This document shows, piece by piece, positions 16,718 through 26,633 of a stretch of 63,813 bases of DNA (the first letter of the stretch is position 1; each line of letters begins with the position of its first letter). The notes under the pieces are model-generated. The model made no database searches and was not told the DNA's origin. It was given only the letters and a program-made list of their open reading frames with translations. The stretch comes from Methylocystis sp. (GTDB taxonomy: Bacteria; Pseudomonadota; Alphaproteobacteria; Rhizobiales; Beijerinckiaceae). The stretch covers positions 1-63,813 of the forward strand of contig PERY01000018.1 of the NCBI GenBank assembly GCA_002929055.1, in the 5' to 3' direction. The translations under genes and the position numbers were made by a program.

Positions 16718-19700
16718 TTGGCGCGGCCGGAGCGCAATGTGATTGTCGAGACGAAAACCAGCAGGAGCATCGGCGACGGCGAAGCCTATCTGCGCGCGGT
16801 GATCGACGCGCTGCCGCATGAGGTCGCCGTGCTCGATAACAAGGGGTTTGTCGTCGCCGCCAATGAGCGCTGGCTCAATGCGGATCAGACGATCGGCTTT
16901 TTCGACTCCGCCGACATCGCGCTCGACTCGAGCCTTCTCGACTCGGCGCGGCGGTCGGCGCTTGCCGGCAATGATTATGCGCGACGGATCGTCGATGGCC
17001 TCGAGGCCGTTCTCGCCGGAGCGCTCGAGGGCTTTGAAATCGAGTATCCCTGCGGAAGCGGCGAGGTCCGGCGGTGGTTCTTGTTGCGCGCGTCGCGGGC
17101 GCCATTCGAGCGCGGCGGCGCGATCCTGTCGCGCGACGAAATCACCGCGAGACGGGAAGCCGAGGAGCGCGCGCGACGCGACGCGCTGCGTCTGAAGCTG
17201 GCGCTGGATGCGTCTTTCGCGCTTTCCTTCGAGTGGGACATACAGCGCGACGAGGCGCGCAGATTCGTCTCGATCTGTGAGGATTTGCCAGTCACTCCGG
17301 AGGAGGCGCCGGACACCTTCGAGGGCGTATGCCAAAAGGTGCTTCCGGAAGATCGCGAGCATTTCAGACGCTGCGTGCGCGCGGCGATGGAGAGCGACAG
17401 CGGCCACTATGAATGCGAATATCGTCTTGCGCGACCGGATCGGGAGACTGTCTGGCTGGCAGAAAAAGGCCGCGTGGAGCGCGACGCCGCCGGAAACCCC
17501 TTGCGCCTCATCGGCCTCGCCCAGAACGTCACGGACCGCAAGCGCGCAGAGGAGTCGCTGCGCCGCCAGCGAGACGAACTCGATTGGCTCTACCGGAACG
17601 CGCCGATCGGCCTCGCCCTGCTGGATCTCGATCTGCGCTATATGAGGATGAATCAACGGCTCAGCGAATTGAACGGCCATCCGGTCGAAGCCCATCTGGG
17701 CCGTCGGGTCCAGGACATTCTGCCGGCGTTCGCGCCGAGGATCGAGGCGATCACGCAGCGCGTCCGGGAGACGAAGCAGGCCGTGCTGGACGTGGAATTC
17801 TGGGGGGAAACGCCGGCGGCTCCCGGGATCAGGCGGTTCTGGAACACGAGCTGGCATCCTCACCTGGGCGCCGAAGGCGAGGTCGTCGGCTTTGGCGTCG
17901 TTGTCGAGGAGACGACCGAGCGCAAGCGGGCGGAGCTTGCGCTACGCGACCGCGCTGCGAGAGAAAAGTTTCTCGTGGAACTTGGAGACAGGCTGCGCTC
18001 CTTCACCGACGCCTTCGAGATACAGGGCGCGGCCTGCCGTCTTCTCGGCGCGCATCTGGACGCCGACCGCGTTTATTACGGCGACGTCTATGAGGATCAG
18101 GATCTCGCGATCATTCGACCGGACTACTTTCGTGAAGGTCTGGACAGCATCTCCGGCCACTATCGCCTGGCGACCTTCCCCGAGGCCTTCGAGGCGCTCA
18201 AGACCGGGCGGGCTCTCGTCATCCAGGATACGCAGGATGCGAGCGTCCATCCGAAAAAATTGATGGAGAGCTATCGTGCGCTCGGGATCGGCGCGCTCGC
18301 GGCTGCGCCGCTTCTTGCCGGCGGCAGGCTGGTCTGGACGCTCAATGTCGTCTCGTCGCGCCGACGCGAATGGCGCGAGGAGGAAGTCGGTCTCATTGTC
18401 GAGGTCGCGCGCCGCACCTGGGAGACAGTAAAGCGCGCTCTTGCGGAATCGGCCCTGCGGGAAAGCGAGCAGAGGGAGCGGCGCCGAGCCGCCGAGTTGC
18501 GGGCGATTTTCGACACAGCGCCGATCGGGCTTGCGATCGCCGTCGATCGCGTCGGCGAGAGCATAAGGGGCAATCGCGCCTGCGAACAGTTGTTTGGTCT
18601 TCCTCCCGGCGGCGAGCTGTCGAAAACGGCGAAGCGGCCGGCTCGCTTTCACGCTTTTCAGAATGGGCGCGAGCTGACGGCCGGCGAAATGCCGATGCAG
18701 CGCGCGGTGCGGGGCGAAGCGGTTGGCGGCGAGACGCTCGACATAGTGACCGAGCGCGGCGAGCGCGTCACCGTGTTCGCCAAGGCGATGCCGCTTTACG
18801 ACGAAGCCGGCAATCCGCGCGGCGCCGTCGGCGCCTTCGTCGACATCACGAAGATGAAGCGCACGGAAGACGCGTTGCGGGAAAATGAAGAGCGCTTCCG
18901 TCTCCTGGTCGAGTCCTATGCGCAGGCGGTCTGGGAGACGGACGCTGACGGCGTCGTCGTCGAGGACAGCCCGTCGTGGCGCGCCTACACGGGACAGACG
19001 CTGGAGGAGGGGCTAGGCCACGGCTGGATCGACGCGCTCCATCCGGACGATCGTGAATCCGCCTTGCGGCAATGGCGGGAGGCCGTTGCGGCGCGCGGCG
19101 GCTTCGACGCCGAATACAGGCTCAGGCATCGCGATCAGGGCTGGCGATGGACGAACGTCCGCGCGACGCCAATCATCGCAAGCGATGGCTCGATCCTCAA
19201 ATGGGTGGGGATGAACATCGACATCGACGCGCGCAGGCGGGCCGAGGCTGCGGTGCGAGAGAGCGAGGCCGCGATCCGGCGTCAGCACGAAGAACTGGAC
19301 TGGGTCTATCAAAACGCGCCGGTCGGACTGTGCATCCTCGACAGGGATCTGCGGTACCTGCGGATCAATCGGCGGCTCGCCGCAATCAACGGGTTGCCGG
19401 TGGACGCGCATATCGGCAAGACCGTCCAGGACTTGCTTCCCCAGCTTGTTCCCGCGGTGCAGGCGGTCACCGGGAAGATATTGCAGACCGGCGAGGCCGT
19501 CATAGACCACGAAATTTCCGGCGAGACGCCGGCTGCGCCGGGCGCAACCCGCATATGGCGTGAAAGCTGGTACCCGGTGCGAGGAGGAAACGGCGAGATC
19601 AACGGCTTTGGCGTCGTGGTCGAAGAGATCACCGAGCGTCGGAAGGTCGAAGCCGCGCTTCTCGAAAGCGAGGAGCGCTATCGGACCCTCTTCGAGAAGA

Positions 19701-22300
19701 TGGATGAAGGCTATTGCATCGTTGAGCTGCTTTTCGACGAGCGGGGTAAGGCCTGCGACTATCGCTTCATCGAAGCCAATCCTGCCTTCGAGAAGCAGTC
19801 CGGCCTCGAGGACGCAGTCGGGCGGACGATGCGCGAGTTGGAGCCCGATGTCGAACCCAAGTGGTTCGAGACCTATGGCGCGATCGCCACGACGGGAGTC
19901 GCAAGGCGCTTCGAGGAATACTCGCAGGCGCTTGGCAGATATTTCAGCGTCTTCGCTTTCCGCGTCGGGCCTTCCGACGGGAATAAGGTCGCAGTCCTTT
20001 TCACGGATGTGACCGAGCGAAAAAAAGCCGACGCCTCCTTGCGGGACAGCGAAATGCAGTTTCGCGCCATGTTCGAACTGACGGGCGTTGGCATGGCCCA
20101 GGCCGAGCCGTTCTCAGGGCGCCTGCTGCGCGTCAACGAGACATTCGCGCGGATGCTTGGATATGAACGAAGCGAACTCGTGGGCGTGAAGTTCACGGAT
20201 GTCACTCATCCAGAGGACCGCGCCGCCGATTGGGAGCGCTTCAGTCGCATGTTGCGCACAGAAGCGGAGATGTATGATTCCGAGAAGCGCTACATCCGCA
20301 AGGACGGATCGCAGTTCTGGGGACGCGCCAATGCGACGCTGACCGGTCCGCCGGACGGCGTTGGCGTGAGAACGGTCGCCGTCATCCAGGACATCAGCGC
20401 ACAAAAGCGCATCGAGCAAAGCCTGCGCGAAAGCGAAGCCAGGCTGGAGATGGCGCTGCAGGCGGCGAATGCGGGTGTCTGGGAGCTGCGTCCGGCGACC
20501 GGCGTTTTCACCGCGTCGGCGCGCGCCAGGATGCTGAATGGTTGCTCCGCCGACGCCGTTCTGTCCAACGAAGCCGCGCTCGACGCGGTTCACGAAAAGG
20601 ATCGCCAGCGGGTGATCGAAGCCCTCGAGATCTCGCTGGCTACAAGCGCGCCGTTCAAGGTCGAGTATCGCGTCCGGCTTTCGGACGGCTCGGTTCGATG
20701 GCTGTTGTCGAGCGCTGAAATGAGAGGCGAAGGAGAGGCGCGCCGCCTCGTCGGGTTCGTGCAGGATATCCACGAGCGAAAGCAAATCGAACTCGCGCTG
20801 CGAGAAAGCGAGCTGCGCCTGAAGCTCGCCATCGATGGAGGAAAAATCGGCATTTTCGAGTGGCGGATCGACAAGGGGGAGGTGATCTGGGACGATCGGG
20901 TGCGGGCGCAATGGGGCGTGCCGCCTGGCGCGCCGGTCAGCTATGAAACTTTCATCACCGGCGTGCATCCGCAGGATCGCACGCGCGTCGAGGAGACGAT
21001 CGAGCGATTGCTGGATCCTCACGAAGCCTCCGGCGCCTATGATGTGGAATACAGGGTCGTGCGCGGCGAAGACCGCGAGGAGCGCTGGATCGCTGCGGCG
21101 GGAAATGTGTTTCGCGAAAGCGGGCGGGCCGTGCGCCTGATCGGCGCAGCGCAGGACATCACCGAGCGCAAGCGCGTGGAGGAAGCGCTGAAAGACGCCG
21201 ACCGCCGCAAGGACGAATTTCTCGCGACCCTGGCGCATGAGTTGCGCAATCCGCTCGCGCCGATCCGTAACGCGGTGCATGTGATGCGCCACAATGCGCT
21301 CGCGACACAGACGGACAAGCGCGACCTCACGCTTCTTTCGATGATCGAGCGGCAGACGGAGCATCTGATCCGCCTCGTCGACGACCTTCTGGAAGTCTCC
21401 CGCATCACTCGCGGCAAGATCGAACTCAGAATGGCGAGGGTCGACCTTCTCGACATTCTTTCTCACGCGCTCGAAACGGCGCAGCCGACGATCGAGAAAG
21501 GCGGCCATGTTCTCGCCTTCGAAAAGCCGTCTGAGCCGCTCCTCATCGAGGGCGACGCCGTGCGCCTCACCCAGGTCTTCACCAATCTCCTCAATAACGC
21601 CGCCAAATACACGCCACATGGCGGCGCGATCAGCATTCGTGCGGAACGCAGAGGCGGCAAGGCGGTTGTGACCGTTCGGGACAGCGGAGTGGGCATTCCG
21701 GCCGAGATGTTGCCGCGCGTGTTCGATCTCTTCACGCAGGTCGATCGGTCGCTCGGCCGTTCCGAGGGCGGGCTCGGGATCGGCCTCGCGCTGGTGCGCA
21801 GCCTGCTGCAGTTGCAAGGCGGCTCCGTGGAGGCTCTCAGCGACGGTCTCGGGCGCGGCAGCGCTTTCGTCGTGAGCCTTCCGGCGCTGGGTGAGAGGGA
21901 AGCGGAGGACCATATGGAACCGGCGCGGGTCGCCGAGTCGACCTCGAGGCGCATTCTGGTCATCGACGACGATCACGACGTCGCCGACAGTCTCGTCATG
22001 TTTCTGGAGACCTTCGGCGCGCAGGTGAGCGTCGCCTATAGCGGCGCGGAGGGCGTGGAATCGGTCAAGACATTCCGGCCCGCCATCGTCTTCCTCGACC
22101 TCGGCATGCCGCAGATGGACGGATATGAAACGGCGCGCCGCATCCGCGCCCTGCCGGAGGGGCGCGGGCTGACGCTCGTCGCGCTCACCGGCTGGGGACA
22201 GGACCAGATCCAGGACAAGGCGCGCGACTGCGGCTTTGATCGCCAGATCACCAAACCGGCCGGGCTGGAGGCCTTGCAGGAGGTTCTGGCGAGCGCATAG
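16718..22300 (+). CDS. Giant multi-PAS/GAF hybrid sensor histidine kinase with receiver domain
   Basis: 1860 residues, far longer than usual. I count about ten PAS units (roughly 20-145, 155-280, 285-405, 590-715, 720-845, 855-980, 985-1100, 1105-1235, 1240-1360, 1365-1490), most closed by a 'T/I-ER-(K/R)' linker. A GAF-like segment lies at about 415-575. Then come the kinase core with His in LATLAHELRNPLAP near 1507, the ATPase motifs GLGIGLALVRSLL near 1684, and a C-terminal receiver with Asp in VFLDLGMPQMDG near 1793. There are no transmembrane segments. The start is TTG 16718 with GCGGAG upstream; GTG 16739 is an alternative. It is an orphan: no response-regulator gene with an output domain is adjacent on the same strand. 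Confidence 0.9.
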   Translation: MARPERNVIVETKTSRSIGDGEAYLRAVIDALPHEVAVLDNKGFVVAANERWLNADQTIGFFDSADIALDSSLLDSARRSALAGNDYARRIVDGLEAVLAGALEGFEIEYPCGSGEVRRWFLLRASRAPFERGGAILSRDEITARREAEERARRDALRLKLALDASFALSFEWDIQRDEARRFVSICEDLPVTPEEAPDTFEGVCQKVLPEDREHFRRCVRAAMESDSGHYECEYRLARPDRETVWLAEKGRVERDAAGNPLRLIGLAQNVTDRKRAEESLRRQRDELDWLYRNAPIGLALLDLDLRYMRMNQRLSELNGHPVEAHLGRRVQDILPAFAPRIEAITQRVRETKQAVLDVEFWGETPAAPGIRRFWNTSWHPHLGAEGEVVGFGVVVEETTERKRAELALRDRAAREKFLVELGDRLRSFTDAFEIQGAACRLLGAHLDADRVYYGDVYEDQDLAIIRPDYFREGLDSISGHYRLATFPEAFEALKTGRALVIQDTQDASVHPKKLMESYRALGIGALAAAPLLAGGRLVWTLNVVSSRRREWREEEVGLIVEVARRTWETVKRALAESALRESEQRERRRAAELRAIFDTAPIGLAIAVDRVGESIRGNRACEQLFGLPPGGELSKTAKRPARFHAFQNGRELTAGEMPMQRAVRGEAVGGETLDIVTERGERVTVFAKAMPLYDEAGNPRGAVGAFVDITKMKRTEDALRENEERFRLLVESYAQAVWETDADGVVVEDSPSWRAYTGQTLEEGLGHGWIDALHPDDRESALRQWREAVAARGGFDAEYRLRHRDQGWRWTNVRATPIIASDGSILKWVGMNIDIDARRRAEAAVRESEAAIRRQHEELDWVYQNAPVGLCILDRDLRYLRINRRLAAINGLPVDAHIGKTVQDLLPQLVPAVQAVTGKILQTGEAVIDHEISGETPAAPGATRIWRESWYPVRGGNGEINGFGVVVEEITERRKVEAALLESEERYRTLFEKMDEGYCIVELLFDERGKACDYRFIEANPAFEKQSGLEDAVGRTMRELEPDVEPKWFETYGAIATTGVARRFEEYSQALGRYFSVFAFRVGPSDGNKVAVLFTDVTERKKADASLRDSEMQFRAMFELTGVGMAQAEPFSGRLLRVNETFARMLGYERSELVGVKFTDVTHPEDRAADWERFSRMLRTEAEMYDSEKRYIRKDGSQFWGRANATLTGPPDGVGVRTVAVIQDISAQKRIEQSLRESEARLEMALQAANAGVWELRPATGVFTASARARMLNGCSADAVLSNEAALDAVHEKDRQRVIEALEISLATSAPFKVEYRVRLSDGSVRWLLSSAEMRGEGEARRLVGFVQDIHERKQIELALRESELRLKLAIDGGKIGIFEWRIDKGEVIWDDRVRAQWGVPPGAPVSYETFITGVHPQDRTRVEETIERLLDPHEASGAYDVEYRVVRGEDREERWIAAAGNVFRESGRAVRLIGAAQDITERKRVEEALKDADRRKDEFLATLAHELRNPLAPIRNAVHVMRHNALATQTDKRDLTLLSMIERQTEHLIRLVDDLLEVSRITRGKIELRMARVDLLDILSHALETAQPTIEKGGHVLAFEKPSEPLLIEGDAVRLTQVFTNLLNNAAKYTPHGGAISIRAERRGGKAVVTVRDSGVGIPAEMLPRVFDLFTQVDRSLGRSEGGLGIGLALVRSLLQLQGGSVEALSDGLGRGSAFVVSLPALGEREAEDHMEPARVAESTSRRILVIDDDHDVADSLVMFLETFGAQVSVAYSGAEGVESVKTFRPAIVFLDLGMPQMDGYETARRIRALPEGRGLTLVALTGWGQDQIQDKARDCGFDRQITKPAGLEALQEVLASA

Positions 22301-22344
22301 GCGGGGCGGCCCGGATCGTTTATCTTGGGGAGTTTTCGGGAGAA

Positions 22345-22421
<77 letters not shown>

Positions 22422-22450
22422 GCGGCGCGCGTTTCGCGTGCGAGGCCTGC

Positions 22451-22479
22451 GGGATAGGGCAGCGGCTTTCGGATGTCAA
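22451..22479 (-). promoter_or_regulatory. Promoter of tRNA-Asp
   Basis: On the minus strand a perfect -35 box TTGACA (22474-22479) and a -10-like TATCCC (22451-22456) are separated by 17 bases, about 30 bases before the mature 5' end of the tRNA. Consistent with a strong housekeeping promoter. Confidence 0.6.
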
Positions 22480-22611
22480 GGCGCTTGCCACAAGGCCCGG
22501 CCCACCGCGGGGGGCGCTTCCCTTTCGTCCTGCGCTGGTCTAAGCCTCCCCCCGTCAGCGGGCGTAGATTTCTTCGCCAGCCAGCCAGCGATTCCGCCTG
22601 AAAGTCGGAAA

Positions 22612-22911
22612 ATGCCCGAGCATCCCGAGAGAAATGACCTGAACGAAACCGACGTCCGCCGCCGCCGCATCAAGATTCGCGCATGGCGGCGCGGGATGCG
22701 GGAGCTGGACATATTGATGGGCGGCTTCGTCGACGCGCGGGTTGAAACGCTCACCGAGGCTCAACTCGTCGAGATGGAGGAGTTGCTCGACCTCCCCGAC
22801 GGCGAGATTCTGAGCTGGCTTTCCGGCTCCGCGCCGCCGCCGCCCGAGCGCGACACGGCTCTATTCAAGGCCATCATCGCCTTCCACACCCACGACGGAC
22901 CCATTCATTGA
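22612..22911 (+). CDS. sdhE: Succinate dehydrogenase FAD assembly factor SdhE
   Basis: 99 residues with the SdhE core: RRRRIKIRAWRRGMRELDILMGGF contains the RGxxE-type helix (here RGMRE) needed for flavinylation. It is followed by a helix with LVEMEELLDLPDGEILSWL. The protein promotes covalent FAD attachment to the succinate dehydrogenase flavoprotein. Its stop overlaps the start of mfd (TTGA), and the sdhE-mfd order is usual in alphaproteobacteria. The ATG at 22612 gives the family's normal N-terminus. Confidence 0.9.
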   Translation: MPEHPERNDLNETDVRRRRIKIRAWRRGMRELDILMGGFVDARVETLTEAQLVEMEELLDLPDGEILSWLSGSAPPPPERDTALFKAIIAFHTHDGPIH

Positions 22912-25900
22912 CCAAGGCGGCCGTGAAGATCAAAGGCGCAGGAACGGCGCTCGAATCCGCGCGGGCGCGGCTCGCCAAGGGCGAGAAGCTGCTTTTCTCC
23001 CAGGCTCCCGAGGGGTTCGACGCCTTTCTTTGCGCCGATCTCGCCCGCGCGCTCGCGCGCGAGGCTGAGGGCCGACCGGCCGTCTTCGTTCATGTGGCGA
23101 GGGACGCCGCGCGCTCCGCGTCCTTTAGAGAGGCGCTGCGCTTCGCCAATCCCGACGTCGAAATTCTCGACGTCCCCGGCTGGGACTGCCAACCCTACGA
23201 CCGCGTGTCGCCCCATGCGAATATCGTCGCCCGGCGCATGACGGCGCTTTCGCGCCTCGCCCGCGCCAGCTCTTCGGCCGAGCGTCCCCGCGCGGTGACG
23301 ACGACCGTGGATTGCCTGCTGCAGCGCGTGCCGCCCTTGAAGATGGTCGCCGCCGAAAGCTTCTCCGCGGCGCCAGGCAATGTGGTGAAGCTCGACGAAC
23401 TGGCGCATTGGCTCGAGGCCAACGGCTTCCTGCGCGCCAGCACCGTGCGCGAGACCGGCGAATACGCCCAGCGCGGCGGCCTTATCGACCTCTTCCCGCC
23501 GGGGCTTCCAGCGCCGATCCGCCTCGACTTCTTCGGCGACACGCTGGAGTCGATCCGCGCTTTCGACCCCGAGACGCAGCGCGCCACGGGGCAGTTGCGC
23601 GCGCTCGATCTCACGCCGATGAGCGAATTGCGGCTCACATCCGACACGATGCGGCGCTTCCGCCAGAATTATGCCGCGCGCTTTGGCGGACAGACGCGCG
23701 GCGACGCGCTCTACGAAGCGGTGAGCGAAGGCCGGCGCCATCACGGCATGGAGCATTGGCTGCCCCTTTTCTACGAGCGCATGGACACGCTCTTCGACTA
23801 TCTCGGAGATGCGCCTTTGATGCTCGACGCGCTTGTCGAGGATGCGGCGGGCGAGCGTCTGAAGCAGATCGCCGACTATTACGACGCGCGCAAGGAGTCG
23901 CATGATCTCGATCCTGCGGGATCGAATTACAAGCCGCTGGAGCCGCGCGAGCTTTACGTGACGCGCGACGAATGGCGCGCAGCGCTGGATGCGCGCGCCA
24001 ATGCGCAGTTCTCGCCCTTCGCCTCCGAGAGCGGCGACGCCATCGATTGCGGCGCGCGGCCCGGGCGCGACTTTGCGCCCGAGCGCAACGAGCCCGAGGT
24101 GAATGTCTTCCAGGCCGCCGCCGACCATGTGCAGGCTTTGCGCGGCGGCGGCAAGACCGTCATCGTCGCCGGCTGGTCGGACGGCTCATGCGAGCGTCTT
24201 GGCCATGTGCTGCAGGAACACGGACTCAACGATCTTTCGCCCGCCGCTTCGCTTCCCGGCGCGCTTTCGAAAGGTCAGGGTGGCGTCTCGCTCGCCGTGC
24301 TCGGCGTGGAACATGGCTTCGAGACCGACGCTTATGCGCTGGTGGGCGAGCAGGACATTCTGGGCGACCGCCTCGTGCGCCGCCGGCGCAAGCGCAGGGC
24401 GACTGAAAACCTTCTCGGCGAAGTCGCCGCGCTGACGGCGGGCGACCTCATCGTGCATGTCGACTACGGCATCGGACGATTCGTCGGCCTCGACACGATC
24501 GAAACCGCGGGCGTGCGCCGCGACTATCTCGAAATTCATTATGCGGAGGAGCAGAAGCTCTATCTGCCCGTCGAGAACATCGAACTTCTGACGCGCTACG
24601 GCGGCGAGGACGCCGAGGCGCAGCTCGACAGGCTGGGCGGCGCCAGCTGGCAGGCGCGCAAGGCGCGGATGAAGAACCGCATCCGCGAGATGGCGAAGGG
24701 TCTTATCGCCATCGCCGCGCAGCGCCAGCTCCGGCATGCGCCCAAGCTCGTGACGCCTGAAGGGCTCTACGACGAATTCTGCGCGCGCTTTCCTTACGAC
24801 GAGACGGAAGATCAGCTTGCCGCGATCGACGCGGTGCTGGACGATCTCGGCTCGGGACGGCCGATGGATCGCCTCGTTTGCGGCGACGTCGGTTTCGGCA
24901 AGACCGAAGTCGCTTTGCGCGCAGCCTTCTGCACGGCGATCAACGGCAGGCAGGTCGCCGTCGTCGCGCCGACGACGCTGCTCGCGCGCCAGCATTACAG
25001 GACATTCTCCGAGCGCTTCGCCGGCCTGCCGATCAAGATCGGCCGGCTCTCGAGGATGGTGGGAGCCGCCGAGGCGCGCGAGACCAAGAAGGAGCTTGGC
25101 GAAGGCAAGGTCGAAATCCTCATCGGCACGCACGCCATTCTCGGCAAGGGCGTCAACTTCAAGGATCTCGGCCTTGTCATCATCGACGAGGAGCAGCATT
25201 TCGGCGTCGGCCACAAGGAGCGCCTGAAAGAGCTGCGTGCGGAAGTGCATGTGCTCACGCTGTCGGCGACGCCGATCCCCCGCACGCTGCAACTGGCCAT
25301 GACGGGCGTGCGCGAACTCTCGCTCATCACCACGCCGCCGGTGGATCGCCTCGCCGTGCGCAGCTTCATTTCGCCCTTCGATCCGCTGATCGTGCGCGAA
25401 GCGCTGCTGCGGGAACGCTATCGCGGCGGGCAGGCTTTCTTCGTCTGCCCGCGCATCGAGGATCTGGAAGAAGCCGCGGCCTTTCTGCGCGAGAACCTGC
25501 CGGAAGCGAAATTCGTCATCGCGCATGGCCAGATGAGTCCGAGCGAACTCGAAGACAAAATGTCCGCCTTCTACGACGGCAAGTTCGACGTCCTGCTCTC
25601 GACGACGATCGTCGAATCCGGGCTGGACATTCCAACCGCCAATACGCTCATCGTTTGGCGTGCGGACATGTTCGGCCTTGCGCAGCTCTATCAGCTCCGC
25701 GGACGCGTCGGCCGCTCCAAGACGCGCGCCTATGCGCTGTTCACGACGCCTGCAAACCGCACCATCACGCCGCAGGCGCAAAAGCGCCTCGAAGTCTTGC
25801 AGTCGCTCGACACGCTCGGCGCAGGCTTCCAGCTCGCGAGCCACGATCTCGACATTCGCGGCGCCGGCAATCTGCTCGGCGACGAACAGTCCGGCCATAT

Positions 25901-26450
25901 CAAGGAAGTCGGCTACGAGCTTTACCAGCAGATGCTCGCCGACGCGATCACGCTGCTGAAGGCGGGCGTCGAGGAGCCGCAGGAAGAGGCATGGTCGCCG
26001 ACGATCGCCATTGGCGCCCCGGTTACGATACCAGAGGATTACGTCCCGGACCTCACCTTGCGCCTGCAGCTCTACCGCCGTCTCTCGACGCTCGAAACGG
26101 ATCAGGACATCGAGGCTTTCGCCGCGGAGATGATCGACCGCTTCGGCCCCATTCCACCGGAAGTCGAGCAGCTTTTCGAGATCGTCGCAATCAAGGCCAT
26201 GTGCCGCCGCGCCCATGTGGAGAAAGTGGACGCGGGGCCGAAGGGCGTCATTGTTTCCTTCCGCGAAAGCAATTTCGCCGATCCCGCCGGCCTCGTGCGC
26301 TATGTCGCCGAGCAGGGCAATCAGGCCAAGGTGCGCCCTGATATGCGCATCGTCTTCATCCGCGAATTCGAGACGATGAAGCAGCGCCTCGCCGGGACGC
26401 GGCGAATCCTGCGCGCGCTCGTCGGCATCGCGGAGAAGAAGGCGGCGTGA
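22908..26450 (+). CDS. mfd: Transcription-repair coupling factor Mfd
   Basis: 1180 residues, the normal length. The N-terminal third is the UvrB-like region (GGLIDLFPPG, then IRLDFFGDTLESIR), with the RNA-polymerase-interacting CarD-like domain at about 510-580 (GDLIVHVDYGIGRFVGL). The translocase core shows Walker A GDVGFGKTEVALRAAF near 660, the IIDEEQHFGVGHKERLK box near 760, SATPIPRTL and QLRGRVGRS. The C-terminal TRCF domain runs from about 1040. Mfd removes RNA polymerase stalled at lesions and recruits UvrA. The start is taken as TTG 22908 overlapping the sdhE stop; GTG 22923 is possible. Confidence 0.96.
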   Translation: MTKAAVKIKGAGTALESARARLAKGEKLLFSQAPEGFDAFLCADLARALAREAEGRPAVFVHVARDAARSASFREALRFANPDVEILDVPGWDCQPYDRVSPHANIVARRMTALSRLARASSSAERPRAVTTTVDCLLQRVPPLKMVAAESFSAAPGNVVKLDELAHWLEANGFLRASTVRETGEYAQRGGLIDLFPPGLPAPIRLDFFGDTLESIRAFDPETQRATGQLRALDLTPMSELRLTSDTMRRFRQNYAARFGGQTRGDALYEAVSEGRRHHGMEHWLPLFYERMDTLFDYLGDAPLMLDALVEDAAGERLKQIADYYDARKESHDLDPAGSNYKPLEPRELYVTRDEWRAALDARANAQFSPFASESGDAIDCGARPGRDFAPERNEPEVNVFQAAADHVQALRGGGKTVIVAGWSDGSCERLGHVLQEHGLNDLSPAASLPGALSKGQGGVSLAVLGVEHGFETDAYALVGEQDILGDRLVRRRRKRRATENLLGEVAALTAGDLIVHVDYGIGRFVGLDTIETAGVRRDYLEIHYAEEQKLYLPVENIELLTRYGGEDAEAQLDRLGGASWQARKARMKNRIREMAKGLIAIAAQRQLRHAPKLVTPEGLYDEFCARFPYDETEDQLAAIDAVLDDLGSGRPMDRLVCGDVGFGKTEVALRAAFCTAINGRQVAVVAPTTLLARQHYRTFSERFAGLPIKIGRLSRMVGAAEARETKKELGEGKVEILIGTHAILGKGVNFKDLGLVIIDEEQHFGVGHKERLKELRAEVHVLTLSATPIPRTLQLAMTGVRELSLITTPPVDRLAVRSFISPFDPLIVREALLRERYRGGQAFFVCPRIEDLEEAAAFLRENLPEAKFVIAHGQMSPSELEDKMSAFYDGKFDVLLSTTIVESGLDIPTANTLIVWRADMFGLAQLYQLRGRVGRSKTRAYALFTTPANRTITPQAQKRLEVLQSLDTLGAGFQLASHDLDIRGAGNLLGDEQSGHIKEVGYELYQQMLADAITLLKAGVEEPQEEAWSPTIAIGAPVTIPEDYVPDLTLRLQLYRRLSTLETDQDIEAFAAEMIDRFGPIPPEVEQLFEIVAIKAMCRRAHVEKVDAGPKGVIVSFRESNFADPAGLVRYVAEQGNQAKVRPDMRIVFIREFETMKQRLAGTRRILRALVGIAEKKAA

Positions 26451-26633
26451 CAGTTTCGCGTGCCCAACTCCGGAGGGCCGATCGCATCGCAGCATGGTTT
26501 CGCGTCTGAATTGACCCGCGACAAATGGCGGGGCGCCGGGAAGGCCGATACTGTGACATTGTTGCAGACATGGCGGCCGCGCGGGTTCATACCGCGCACC
26601 GGCACAACGAAACGATTTTCAGGGGAGAGGATC

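Noticed and set aside
20114..21976. Long minus-strand frame opposite the hybrid kinase
   Set aside because: It overlaps PAS, histidine kinase and receiver coding sequence and shows no motif of its own.
24186..26495. Long minus-strand open frame opposite mfd
   Set aside because: Composition is that of an antisense shadow, and every conserved Mfd motif is on the plus strand.
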